NCBI RefSeq assembly: GCF_002743255.1
Contig: NZ_PDYY01000010.1
Location: 62,001 to 126,000 of the forward strand
Source: Sporosarcina sp. P2
GTDB lineage: Bacteria; Bacillota; Bacilli; Bacillales_A; Planococcaceae
Direction of reading: 5' to 3'
Length of the DNA stretch: 64,000 bases
Within the stretch, counting starts at the first letter, position 1; every line of letters starts with the position of its first letter. Below are positions 55,886 to 64,000 of the stretch, in pieces. The position numbers and the translations under genes were made by a program. The notes beneath the pieces are model-generated. The model searched no databases. It was not told the DNA's origin and worked only from the letters and a program-made list of their open reading frames with translations.

Positions 55886-57067
55886 ATGAATTTTTTAGAT
55901 GAGCTGAATGAATCTTTACGCACAAAATGGAAATTTAAACAACCTATGCCGATTCAGTCTCAAATGATACCCGAGATGTTGTCTGGTAAAGATATAGTAG
56001 CGGAATCACCAACAGGGACAGGTAAAACACTTGCCTATACATTACCTGTGATTCAAATGGTTGATGGGAATCTACCGAAGACACAAGCGTTAATCATCAC
56101 ACCATCACAAGAGCTGTCCATGCAGATCGTCAATGTGATACGCGAGTTGGTGGAAGGTACTCCAGTTACCGTAACACAGCTGATTGGTGGTGCAAACATG
56201 CAACGTCAAGTCGAAAGGCTGAAGAAAAAACCGACAATTGTAGTCGGTACACCAGGCAGATTAAATGAACTAGTAAGAGAAAGAAAGCTGAAAATGTATG
56301 ATATAAAATACTTGGTTATTGATGAAGGAGATCAACTTTTGTCGCGCGAATATCGAGTACTGGTGAAAAGCTTGATTGAAGCAGCGAATCCTGAACGTCA
56401 GTTGGCCGTTGTGTCCGCTACAATTACAGATGAAATCGAACTGGTTGCTAAGCAAATGATGAAGGATCCAATTCGTTTACAAGTCAATGCGGATGAGATT
56501 CCAAATAGTGGTCAAGTAATTCATTCCTATGTAAAAGTGGATGAACGCAAAAAGACCGATGTACTTCGAGGAATCTCTGCAATATCAGGCGTGCGCGCAT
56601 TAACATTCATGAATAATGTAGATCAATTGCGCATGAAAGAGCTAAAACTACTTTACAATGATGCACCAATTGCAGTCCTTTACTCTGATATGAAGAAACT
56701 AGATCGCCAGAAAACGTTAGAAGACTTCAGAAAAGGTACTATTCGCATACTGATTGCAACAGACTTAGCAGCGCGAGGATTGGACATCGAAGGGTTGACA
56801 CACGTCATCCATGTCGACGTACCGCACACGGCCGAGCAATACGTGCACAGATCAGGAAGAACGGGCCGTGCAGGAGCAGACGGAGAAGTCCTAACACTCC
56901 TATCTTACTCGGAAGAACGCGACTACCGTAAAGTTTCCAAAGGCATCAAAACCGTTCAAAAAGTTTGGTACAACGGACAACTGATCGAAGGAAACTCCAA
57001 GACAGTGGAAGAAATGAAAAAAGCGGCACCAAAGAAATCAAAGCCGAAAGTTAAGAAAAAGAAATAA
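55886..57067 (+). CDS. DEAD-box-type RNA helicase (YfmL-like)
   Basis: A 393-residue RNA helicase core with a Q motif (PMPIQSQMIPEML), Walker A ESPTGTGKT, motif II DEGD in place of DEAD, motif III SAT, and motif VI YVHRSGRTGRAG, plus a Lys-rich tail. The variant motif II and short length resemble Bacillus YfmL, a helicase linked to ribosome assembly and growth in the cold. The ATG at 55886 is chosen over a GTG at 55877; both have weak ribosome sites. A terminator follows. Confidence 0.9.
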   Translation: MNFLDELNESLRTKWKFKQPMPIQSQMIPEMLSGKDIVAESPTGTGKTLAYTLPVIQMVDGNLPKTQALIITPSQELSMQIVNVIRELVEGTPVTVTQLIGGANMQRQVERLKKKPTIVVGTPGRLNELVRERKLKMYDIKYLVIDEGDQLLSREYRVLVKSLIEAANPERQLAVVSATITDEIELVAKQMMKDPIRLQVNADEIPNSGQVIHSYVKVDERKKTDVLRGISAISGVRALTFMNNVDQLRMKELKLLYNDAPIAVLYSDMKKLDRQKTLEDFRKGTIRILIATDLAARGLDIEGLTHVIHVDVPHTAEQYVHRSGRTGRAGADGEVLTLLSYSEERDYRKVSKGIKTVQKVWYNGQLIEGNSKTVEEMKKAAPKKSKPKVKKKK

Positions 57068-57097
57068 TAAAACGAAACATCCAAACGATGATATGCA

Positions 57098-57150
57098 AAG
57101 ACTGAAGACTGCCGGGGTATGAGGAGGCTTTTCTTCAGTCTTTTCTTTTT
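57098..57150 (+). terminator. Terminator of the helicase gene
   Basis: AAAGACTGAAGA and TCTTCAGTCTTT arms with a 21-base loop, then TTCTTTTT. Confidence 0.85.
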
Positions 57151-57184
57151 ACTACTATATCTATTAACCAAAACTTTGTAACAT

Positions 57185-57222
57185 AAAAATGAGTGTGCAC
57201 GGAACCGTCCGCACACACTCAT
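57185..57222 (-). terminator. Terminator of the methionine aminopeptidase gene
   Basis: On the minus strand ATGAGTGTG pairs with CACACTCAT across an inner GGACGGTTCC-like stem, followed by TTTTT. Confidence 0.8.
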
Positions 57223-57230
57223 TTCCACTA

Positions 57231-58007
<777 letters not shown>

Positions 58008-58074
58008 TTATTCAATTCTACTATATCATACTTTATTATTGTTTTTTTAATGATTAGCTTGTTCATTCCATTCC

Positions 58075-58416
58075 TTACTTCAGGACTTTTACACCTTGAT
58101 AGACATTCCAAATCAAGACGATTACAAACAATAAACTATATAAAGTGATGAATAACACAGGAATGAATCCCCAGAACATCATATTGCTGTTTGCATTTGT
58201 CAAGCTATCGGAATTAAAGGAAAAAATCGAAAAGGACATAATAATGAAGCCAGCAATTAGTAATACCATAGGGATGATATGTGAAACGAGTGCCTTTTTT
58301 GCATGACGGCGAACTTCGAATTCATCCGCAACGAAATAAATGATGATTGGCAGTAGAAGGGGGGCGAAAAAGACACTAAAATAACTAAGTGACGACAATA
58401 ACTTTGAATTTGACAT
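58075..58416 (-). CDS. DUF4870-type small membrane protein
   Basis: A 113-residue protein with three hydrophobic segments: LSYFSVFFAPLLLPIIIYFV, a second around residues 52-70 and a third near 85-106. A charged EVRRHAKKAL follows the first segment, the pattern of DUF4870 proteins of unknown function. GGAGG lies 7 bases before the ATG at 58416; the longer frame to 58452 is unsupported. Confidence 0.75.
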   Translation of the reverse strand: MSNSKLLSSLSYFSVFFAPLLLPIIIYFVADEFEVRRHAKKALVSHIIPMVLLIAGFIIMSFSIFSFNSDSLTNANSNMMFWGFIPVLFITLYSLLFVIVLIWNVYQGVKVLK

Positions 58417-58485
58417 AGCGTAACCTCCACTCTTTAGCATGATAGTCCACACTCTAACCTATACCCTAGTTTACGGTATAATCAC

Positions 58486-58519
58486 GAAAAAAACACGGCT
58501 GCCTAATTGGCACCGTGTT
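58486..58519 (-). terminator. Terminator of the TspO-like gene
   Basis: On the minus strand AACACGGTGCC pairs with GGCAGCCGTGTT (one bulge), then seven T. Confidence 0.85.
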
Positions 58520-59255
58520 ATAATTGTTTGGGCTTTGAAAAACGCTGACCCATAAATAGTATAAAACCAATTACCGCGGAAAGAAATAAAGCGGCTGTTG
58601 AAACAAATAGTTCATCGGTTCCATTTTTTATTGCAATACCGATGAAAGACCAAATGATAATTAAATTAAACATAGAGTCATGGTAGTGATACATAAAATG
58701 TAGGGCAATCGCTGTAGTGAGAGTCAAGAACAATACTGTCCATAGTGGATCACTCAAACCCCATCCTGTCCAATCGTGGAATTTGAAAGCATAGTTAGAA
58801 TTCGCGATAACAGCGATGAAGATCCATGCCATGTAAGCCGAGATCGGAAGTCGTTCGCGATTCGTTCCCTCTATTTTTGCATAACTGAAATACAACACGA
58901 GTAAACAAATTAATAAAGCAATTACGCTGACGATGGCCCAATAATAATAACTATAATGCCATAATAATAGCCATGCGATATTTAAAAAACAGCTGACCGA
59001 GAACGAGATTGCACGTAAATTGGCGACAGATGATGAAAGTCTAGCTACTGTTTTGGAAAACATGTATAGCCAACAGACAAGTAACAAATCTAGCACTATC
59101 CAAATTGAAAAAACGTACTCTGCAGGCATGAATAGAACCGGTACCCGATTAGCAATTTCCCAAGTAGTCAGTCCGTTAAGTGGGATTAAATTTGCAGCGA
59201 TATGAGTTCCAATCATGATGAGTAGCGAGAGTACCATCAAAATAATTCTTAGCAT
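58518..59255 (-). CDS. Tryptophan-rich sensory protein-like membrane protein (TspO/MBR-related)
   Basis: A 245-residue membrane protein with about seven hydrophobic segments. The early PLNGLTTWEIANRVPVLFMP and AEYVFSIWIVLDLLL resemble the P...N...PA...F.IW pattern of a TspO-related family common in Firmicutes, but it is longer than classic five-span TspO. Function unknown; tetrapyrrole or lipid binding would be a guess from the family. AGGAGG lies 8 bases before the ATG. Confidence 0.68.
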   Translation of the reverse strand: MLRIILMVLSLLIMIGTHIAANLIPLNGLTTWEIANRVPVLFMPAEYVFSIWIVLDLLLVCWLYMFSKTVARLSSSVANLRAISFSVSCFLNIAWLLLWHYSYYYWAIVSVIALLICLLVLYFSYAKIEGTNRERLPISAYMAWIFIAVIANSNYAFKFHDWTGWGLSDPLWTVLFLTLTTAIALHFMYHYHDSMFNLIIIWSFIGIAIKNGTDELFVSTAALFLSAVIGFILFMGQRFSKPKQL

Positions 59256-59486
59256 GATAAAATCCTCCTGAACAATAGTATACAGAGATTACGGATCGAT
59301 GGAGTCGGAAAGTATGAATATTCCTTTACAAATGAGAAAATGTGGCATTCTATTGTCTTGTACATGTAAAAAATCTATAATAAGAACTAATGAATTCAGA
59401 TAACTAGAACTGATTCTTCATTTCATTCGCACCGATTGGATAAAGTAGAAGATAAGAACAGAATGCTTCGAAAAGGATGAGGACAA

Positions 59487-60032
59487 ATGATTTTACTCGA
59501 AGGGGAGCAATGCTACCTACGAATACTCACGGAAGATGACGCGTACCAATTCACCCAGCTACTTATTGCCAATAAGGAATACTGGACAGAATTTGAACCA
59601 AGACATGATAATACGTACTACACGGTAGCAATGCAACGAGATAAAATTCGGGAATCTCTTTATCAAATGCGTGACCGACGAGAATACAACTTCGGAATTT
59701 TTGATTCGGAAACAAGTATGATCATTGGCCAAATTTCATTGTATAGTATTAAACGGTTACCGTTTTCCAGTGGTTTTGTGGGGTATTCCATTGATCAGCG
59801 GCAAACTGGAAGAGGTATTGGTACTGAAGCAGTCTCACTCATTAATCAATTTGCGTTTGAAAAAGTGAATCTGCATAGGGTGGAAGCATATGTATCACCT
59901 CGTAATGTAGGTTCAGTGAAAGTATTGGAAAAAGCACAATTCCAGCGTGAAGGATTATTGCGTCAATTGCTGTTCATTAATGGTGTGTGGGAAGATCATT
60001 ATATGTATGCCATTGTGGAAGGGGATTATTGA
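59487..60032 (+). CDS. GNAT-family N-acetyltransferase (RimJ/RimL type)
   Basis: A 181-residue acetyltransferase. The acetyl-CoA site reads DQRQTGRGIGTEA near residue 108, and NLHRVEAYVSPRNVGSVKVLEKAQF is the following RimJ/RimL-type block. It probably acetylates a protein N terminus, an amino acid or an antibiotic-like amine; the substrate is unknown. AAGGATGAGGA precedes the ATG. A terminator follows. Confidence 0.88.
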   Translation: MILLEGEQCYLRILTEDDAYQFTQLLIANKEYWTEFEPRHDNTYYTVAMQRDKIRESLYQMRDRREYNFGIFDSETSMIIGQISLYSIKRLPFSSGFVGYSIDQRQTGRGIGTEAVSLINQFAFEKVNLHRVEAYVSPRNVGSVKVLEKAQFQREGLLRQLLFINGVWEDHYMYAIVEGDY

Positions 60033-60071
60033 AAGGGTAAGACCCTTTTGGAAAAGTGGATGATTATATGG

Positions 60072-60113
60072 AAAAGCCGGCTCTTCGAATAGAAGATGCT
60101 GGTTTTTCTTGAT
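60072..60113 (+). terminator. Terminator of the acetyltransferase gene
   Basis: AAAAGCCGGCTCTTC and GAAGATGCTGGTTTT arms with a 5-base loop, then T. Its loop region is closely related to that of the hairpin at 60331. Confidence 0.82.
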
Positions 60114-60146
60114 TTTTGAGGTTTGATGGCGGTGTGGACGTGTTAC

Positions 60147-60312
60147 GCTCAACGTTTGGTGTAAGCGCTCTTAGTTCATGACTATCCGCTCTATCAAACG
60201 GGTACCTGCTCTATCTAACCAGTCAACTGCTCTATGTCACCTGGAAACCGCTCATACCCTCGCCACGAGCGCTCACAGTCGACCCGGAACCACTCTAAAG
60301 CTCCTAAAGTCC
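60147..60312. repeat. Degenerate 20-21-nt tandem array (GCTCT units)
   Basis: GCTC or GCTCTAT-like cores recur at 60147, 60167, 60188, 60208, 60229, 60250, 60271 and 60292 (last ACTCT), that is every 20-21 bases. The three best units share GCTCTAT; the other bases vary. It is GC-richer than its surroundings, lies between two terminators and encodes no supported protein. Confidence 0.7.
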
Positions 60313-60330
60313 ACTTCTCCATCAACAAAC

Positions 60331-60367
60331 AAAACCGGCCCTTCGTGTAGAAGAGACCGGTTTTTCT
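60331..60367. terminator. Bidirectional terminator by the carbonic anhydrase gene
   Basis: AAAACCGG and CCGGTTTT outer arms with an inner CTTC/GAAG stem; T runs on both strands. Sister sequence of the hairpin at 60072. Confidence 0.85.
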
Positions 60368-60377
60368 AAAAGCTATT

Positions 60378-60956
60378 TTACTGAGACAATTCTTGTGCTT
60401 CGTAACCATCTTCAATAACGTCCAGCTTGCCGTTAGCAGGGTCGATTACAAGACCATGAACATTTACGTCGGTTGGGATGAGAGGGTGGTTGCGGATCGC
60501 GTCCACACTCTTTTTCACGCTCTCTGTCACATCGCTGAAACCGTGCAACCATTTTTCCATCTCGATACCGGAATACTTCAATGTTTTGAACATGTTCGGA
60601 TCAACACCGCGGTCAATCATGTTTCCTATAATGTGATCCGTGTTGATAGAGCTCATGCCGCAATCATGATGACCGATCACGTATATTTCATCTGCTTGTA
60701 ATTCATAAACGGCAACTAATATACTTCGCATCAAACCGCCGAAAGGTGATGTAATAATCGCGCCAGCACTTTTAATGATTTTAGCGTCGCCATTCTTCAA
60801 GTTCATTGCTTTAGGGAGAAGCTCGATTAATCTGGTATCCATACATGTAAGGATGACAATCCGTTTATTAGGAAATTTCGTAGTGGAAAATTCCTCATAC
60901 TTTTTTTCCTCAACGAAGCCTTTGTTATAAATCATGATTTCGGATAATGATGTCAT
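60378..60956 (-). CDS. Beta-class carbonic anhydrase
   Basis: A 192-residue zinc enzyme interconverting CO2 and bicarbonate. Zinc ligands are Cys38 in TCMDTR (with Asp40-Arg42 dyad), His96 and Cys99 in VIGHHDCGMSS. The length and spacing fit the small beta class like Bacillus YvdA/YtiB. GGAGGAG lies upstream of the ATG. It is a single gene between two terminators. Confidence 0.93.
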   Translation of the reverse strand: MTSLSEIMIYNKGFVEEKKYEEFSTTKFPNKRIVILTCMDTRLIELLPKAMNLKNGDAKIIKSAGAIITSPFGGLMRSILVAVYELQADEIYVIGHHDCGMSSINTDHIIGNMIDRGVDPNMFKTLKYSGIEMEKWLHGFSDVTESVKKSVDAIRNHPLIPTDVNVHGLVIDPANGKLDVIEDGYEAQELSQ

Positions 60957-60989
60957 TGCTTTAATCTCCTCCGTACTGTTTATAGTATG

Positions 60990-61022
60990 TAAAAGAAAAG
61001 AGTCGCCATTTTAGGCAACTCT
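60990..61022 (-). terminator. Terminator of the 46-residue membrane protein gene
   Basis: Minus strand AGAGTTGCC / GGCGACTCT with a 6-base loop, then TTTCTTTT. Confidence 0.82.
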
Positions 61023-61062
61023 AATCATGAAATCCACTTCCATTAAAACTGGAATTGAAAAA

Positions 61063-61203
61063 TTAGTTTCTGCCTTCTGGTTTCGGATCAATAGTAATGG
61101 AGTCGTTTGAATCCATTGATCCAGATAAGAAGTGCATCGTAAACAAGGATGCAAGTCCAAGAACAACCATGTAACCGATAACTGTTGTATACATTAAAGC
61201 CAT
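61063..61203 (-). CDS. 46-residue single-span membrane protein
   Basis: A short frame encoding MALMYTTVIGYMVVLGLASL then FTMHFLSGS and a polar, acidic tail ending PKPEGRN. It has GAGGGG 7 bases before the ATG and an intrinsic terminator about 40 bases after the stop, a complete transcription-unit layout. I do not recognise the family; size and layout recall small membrane subunits or the YtzI-like peptides of Bacillus, but no function can be assigned. Confidence 0.68.
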   Translation of the reverse strand: MALMYTTVIGYMVVLGLASLFTMHFLSGSMDSNDSITIDPKPEGRN

Positions 61204-61310
61204 TTGAAAGCCCCTCTTTCTGAAATGTATTATGTTCTCTTATCTATTATACATGATTTTCAAGAAAATATTAAGAGCTTCTGTAAACTTCGGATGAAAA
61301 GTGACGGATT

Positions 61311-62543
61311 TTAGAATGCCCAATTACCGTTACGGAAAATAGGCTCTACTGTTCCGTCTTCTAGTATTCCATCAATATCCATCTTTTCAGATCCAATCAT
61401 GAAGTCGACATGTGTTAAGCTTTGATTCAATCCATTAGCCTGTAGTTGTTCGGATTCCATTTCTTTCCCGCCGTCTAGGCAAAATGCGTAGGCACTTCCA
61501 ATGGCCAAATGATTCGAAGCGTTTTCATCAAATAATGTATTATAGAATAACACATTCGAATTAGAAATAGGTGAGTCATGCGGAACTAGTGCTACTTCGC
61601 CAAGGAAATGTGAGCCTTCATCAGTATCGACAAGTTGTTTCAGAATTTCCTCGCCTTGAGTAGCTGTAACGTTTGTGATTTTGCCATCTTTAAATTGAAG
61701 CGTGAAGTCCTCGATAATTGTTCCTGCATAGCTAAGTGGTTTAGTGCTAGTAACAGAACCATTCACTCCAGTTTTCAACGGTGCCGTAAAGACTTCCTCA
61801 GTTGGCATATTGGCCATGAACTCATGCCCTGCCTGATTGACACTACCGGCCCCACACCATAAGTGCTTTTCCGGTAATTCTATTGTTAAGTCGGTGCCTG
61901 GAGCTGTATAATGAAGTTTACGGTAATGTTTACCATTCAAATAATCTACTTTTTCATGCAAGTTTTCATTGTGCTTTTTCCATGCCTGCACTGGATCTGG
62001 CTGATCAGCCCTTACAGCACGTAAAATAGAATCCCATAGAGCGGGTACTTGTTCTTCCGTAGGTAGTTCAGGGAAAATTTTAGCTGCCCATGCTGTCGAA
62101 GGTGCAGCAATTACTGTCCAACTGAATTTATCTGCCTGCATAGCTTGGCGGAACTTGCTAAGCGCAGTGCTGGAGGCTTTCTGATTATCGCGAATTCTAC
62201 TGGATTCGATACCATTTAATAAGTCAGGGTCTTGCGATACGATTGACATGAAAGCAGCGCCTTTTTCAGCTAGCTGTTCACGCTCCATCTGTTTCCACGT
62301 AGGGAACTCAGAAAACGAATCCGCTGGTGCTTTTTCATAACGTAGACGTGTGACGACATCATCGATCCAGTCTACGAAGACTTGTCGTGCTCCTGCATCA
62401 TAAGCTTTTTCAACGATCAATCGAACAAATGAAGTATTTTCAGTAGAAGCGCTGATGAATAGATATTGGTCTTGTTGAATATTTACACCCACCTTTACAG
62501 CTAAGTCGGCATAATTGGAAAGTTGATTTTGAAATTGATTCAT
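61311..62543 (-). CDS. M29-family metallo-aminopeptidase (AmpS type)
   Basis: A 410-residue leucyl-type aminopeptidase of family M29. LSNYADLAVKVGVNIQQDQY at the N terminus, LWCGAGSVNQAGHEFMANMP and the metal-ligand Glu/His/Asp set in FLGEVALVPHDSPI, FYNTLFDENASNHLAIG and LTHVDFMIGSEKMDIDG match AmpS/aminopeptidase T. Cytoplasmic; releases N-terminal residues from peptides. The second of two adjacent ATGs (62543) has AAGGAG at 8 bases; 62546 is possible. Confidence 0.93.
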   Translation of the reverse strand: MNQFQNQLSNYADLAVKVGVNIQQDQYLFISASTENTSFVRLIVEKAYDAGARQVFVDWIDDVVTRLRYEKAPADSFSEFPTWKQMEREQLAEKGAAFMSIVSQDPDLLNGIESSRIRDNQKASSTALSKFRQAMQADKFSWTVIAAPSTAWAAKIFPELPTEEQVPALWDSILRAVRADQPDPVQAWKKHNENLHEKVDYLNGKHYRKLHYTAPGTDLTIELPEKHLWCGAGSVNQAGHEFMANMPTEEVFTAPLKTGVNGSVTSTKPLSYAGTIIEDFTLQFKDGKITNVTATQGEEILKQLVDTDEGSHFLGEVALVPHDSPISNSNVLFYNTLFDENASNHLAIGSAYAFCLDGGKEMESEQLQANGLNQSLTHVDFMIGSEKMDIDGILEDGTVEPIFRNGNWAF

Positions 62544-62728
62544 CATGACATCTCCTTTTTACGTAATGTGACAATTCTAACAAGTGAAGTTCACAGTTCG
62601 CAACGATAATGCAATCGGGATAGGATGAAATACTCTTAACTCCCTAAGAATAGTCGACAGTTTTCCCTAAACAACATCAGAAATCAACCGAAATAATAAG
62701 AAGAATGTAGTATTTGGAGGCTTTATAC

Positions 62729-63538
62729 ATGGATTTATCCACAATTGTAGGTTTAGTATTAGGATTTGCAGCTCTCCTCGTCGGGATGACGCTTAAAGGG
62801 GTAACGCCCGATGCATTACTTAACCCGGCGGCTATTCTAATCATCATAGCAGGAACGATTGCCGCTGTTGTCATCGCATTCCCGATGAATGAATTAAAAA
62901 AGGTACCTAAATTATTTAAAATTATTTTTACTCAGCAAAAGCTTGCATCGGATGCAGAATTAATCCGTCTATTTTCTTCTTGGGCTGATATTGCTCGTCG
63001 AGAAGGGTTACTTGCCTTGGAAGCAAAAACAGATGAAATTGATGATCCGTTTTTGAAAAATGGTTTGGGTTTGGCGATTGACGGTCAGAATGCCGATTAT
63101 ATTCGTGATGTATTAAGTGAAGAGGTGGAGGCGATGCAGGAGCGGCATTCAGTAGGTGCACTGATCTTCTCGCAAGCCGGTACATATGCTCCTACTTTGG
63201 GGGTTCTCGGTGCTGTTGTAGGACTGATTGCCGCACTAAAAGACATGAATAATATCGATGCGTTAGGTCACGCGATTTCTGCTGCATTTATTGCGACATT
63301 GCTTGGGATTTTTACGGGATACGTCTTATGGCATCCGTTCTCCAATAAACTTGTACGAAAATCAAAAGAAGAAGTCCGTCAGAGGACAATGGTGATTGAA
63401 GGAATTCTTTCCGTATTGGAAGGGGAAGCACCGCGTGTCATCGAACAAAAATTGGCATCTTATCTTTCTGTAGAAGACCGGAAGAAGCTAGCTATTGATG
63501 GTAGCGAAGGAGCTGGTAAAGTTGGCGAAGAAGCGTAA
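62729..63538 (+). CDS. motA: Flagellar motor stator protein MotA
   Basis: A 269-residue four-span stator subunit. LVGMTLKGVTPDALLNPAAI, WADIARREGLLALEA, GTYAPTLGVLGAVVGLIAAL and AFIATLLGIFTGYVLWHPF match the proton-type MotA of Bacillus (rather than the sodium-type MotP) as I recall it; the cytoplasmic loop carries the charged residues that touch the rotor. The ATG at 62729 follows GGAGG; the frame starts at 62714 without support. It overlaps motB by 17 bases. Confidence 0.94.
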   Translation: MDLSTIVGLVLGFAALLVGMTLKGVTPDALLNPAAILIIIAGTIAAVVIAFPMNELKKVPKLFKIIFTQQKLASDAELIRLFSSWADIARREGLLALEAKTDEIDDPFLKNGLGLAIDGQNADYIRDVLSEEVEAMQERHSVGALIFSQAGTYAPTLGVLGAVVGLIAALKDMNNIDALGHAISAAFIATLLGIFTGYVLWHPFSNKLVRKSKEEVRQRTMVIEGILSVLEGEAPRVIEQKLASYLSVEDRKKLAIDGSEGAGKVGEEA

Positions 63539-64000
63539 GAAAAAGAAGCACGAAATTGAACATATTAATGAGTCCTGGCTATTACCTTACGCCGATCTTT
63601 TGACATTATTACTAGCATTATTCATCGTATTATTTGCTACGAGTTCAGTAGATGAGGGACGATTTGCAGAAGTCTCTAAAGTATTCAGCGAAATATTTGA
63701 AAGTGGTAGCGGAATCATGAGTGAGAGCGCGCCAACCACTACCCCTGTTCCACACGACTCAGTAGGGGAGCTTGATGAGAACTCCTCATATATGGAAGAT
63801 CAGCAATCCTTGGGAGAAACGCAAGATGATTTGGACGAGTATATTGCTGTGAATGAATTAGAGACCCAGTTTGAGACTGAAATGACAAGTGAAGGCTTAT
63901 TGCTCACAATTCGTGACAGTGTGCTGTTTAAATCAGGAGAAGCAAAAATTACTCCAGAGTATAAAAGACTGGCAAATGATATCTCTCGGTTGCTAACACT
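63522..64000 (+). CDS. motB: Flagellar motor stator protein MotB (C-terminal part missing)
   Basis: The visible 159 residues begin (TTG) AKKRKKKKHEIEHINESW, then the single span with the proton-carrying Asp25 in LPYADLLTLLLALFIVLF, a plug and linker region rich in Ser/Asp/Glu, and the start of the OmpA-like peptidoglycan-binding domain (TSEGLLLTIRDSVLF). The TTG at 63522 lies 9 bases after GGAG inside the motA 3' end. The gene runs off the right edge. Confidence 0.93.
   Translation, partial: MAKKRKKKKHEIEHINESWLLPYADLLTLLLALFIVLFATSSVDEGRFAEVSKVFSEIFESGSGIMSESAPTTTPVPHDSVGELDENSSYMEDQQSLGETQDDLDEYIAVNELETQFETEMTSEGLLLTIRDSVLFKSGEAKITPEYKRLANDISRLLT

Noticed and set aside
60147-60312. CRISPR array interpretation of the periodic GCTCT units
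   Set aside because: Cores of only 4-7 bases repeat, the period is 20-21 nt instead of about 60-70, and there are no cas genes.

Overview
The window looks like a chromosomal segment of a low-GC, motile, rod-type member of the Bacillales, most like Sporosarcina and its relatives (Planococcaceae). Reasons: Bacillus-like MotA/MotB, a YeeI-type YebC protein, a SLAP-domain protein, a DUF1540 peptide, strong GGAGG ribosome binding sites, frequent TTG/GTG starts, T-rich intrinsic terminators, and an enterococcal-type D-amino acid ligase of the kind expected where the cell wall has an A4alpha cross-bridge. The taxon is an inference from protein resemblance recalled from memory; no database was searched. 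No rRNA, tRNA, CRISPR array, prophage or insertion sequence was seen.

Layout. 0-3.1 kb: a sucrose-phosphate-synthase-like glycosyltransferase with its HAD phosphatase (cut by the window start), divergent from a teichoic-acid-type glycerophosphotransferase. 3.2-8.1 kb: a sodium-coupled amino acid transporter, an alpha/beta hydrolase and a secreted phosphodiesterase; a probable superoxide-dismutase remnant lies between the last two. 8.3-14.0 kb: a five-gene oligopeptide ABC importer with its own promoter, an internal hairpin and a strong terminator. 14.2-15.2 kb: a Ca2+/H+ antiporter, then two inverted copies of an intergenic repeat. 15.9-22.3 kb (minus strand): a six-gene polyamine operon, speD-speA-speE-speB plus carboxyspermidine dehydrogenase and decarboxylase, behind a leader with its own terminator. 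22.6-29.3 kb: a thioesterase, an EamA transporter, a DUF1540 peptide, a cytochrome P450, a short FtsH-like protease and a DUF2157/GDYXXLXY pair.

29.4-33.4 kb: a Fur-controlled EfeOBU iron importer. 33.6-37.3 kb: cysJI sulfite reductase. 37.9-42.5 kb: a complete branched-chain-amino-acid-type (Liv) ABC importer behind two perfect palindromes. 42.6-43.6 kb: a broken P1-family peptidase gene and a small thioredoxin. 43.7-48.4 kb (minus strand): a sulfate assimilation and siroheme operon (cysH-sat-cysC-cobA-sirB-sirC) with no sulfate permease. It supplies sulfite and siroheme to the separate cysJI operon, so the two form one pathway split over two loci.

48.9-57.1 kb: YebC, a SLAP protein, a tyrosine phosphatase with an overlapping pseudouridine synthase, an ATP-grasp ligase closely resembling the D-aspartate ligase of Enterococcus faecium, a chemoreceptor, a FemX-like aminoacyltransferase and a DEAD-box helicase. 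The ligase and the FemX-like enzyme could together build a peptidoglycan cross-bridge. 57.2-64 kb: methionine aminopeptidase, small membrane proteins, an acetyltransferase, a curious 20-21-nt periodic non-coding array between two sister hairpins, a beta-carbonic anhydrase, an M29 aminopeptidase and the flagellar stator genes motA-motB (motB cut by the window end).
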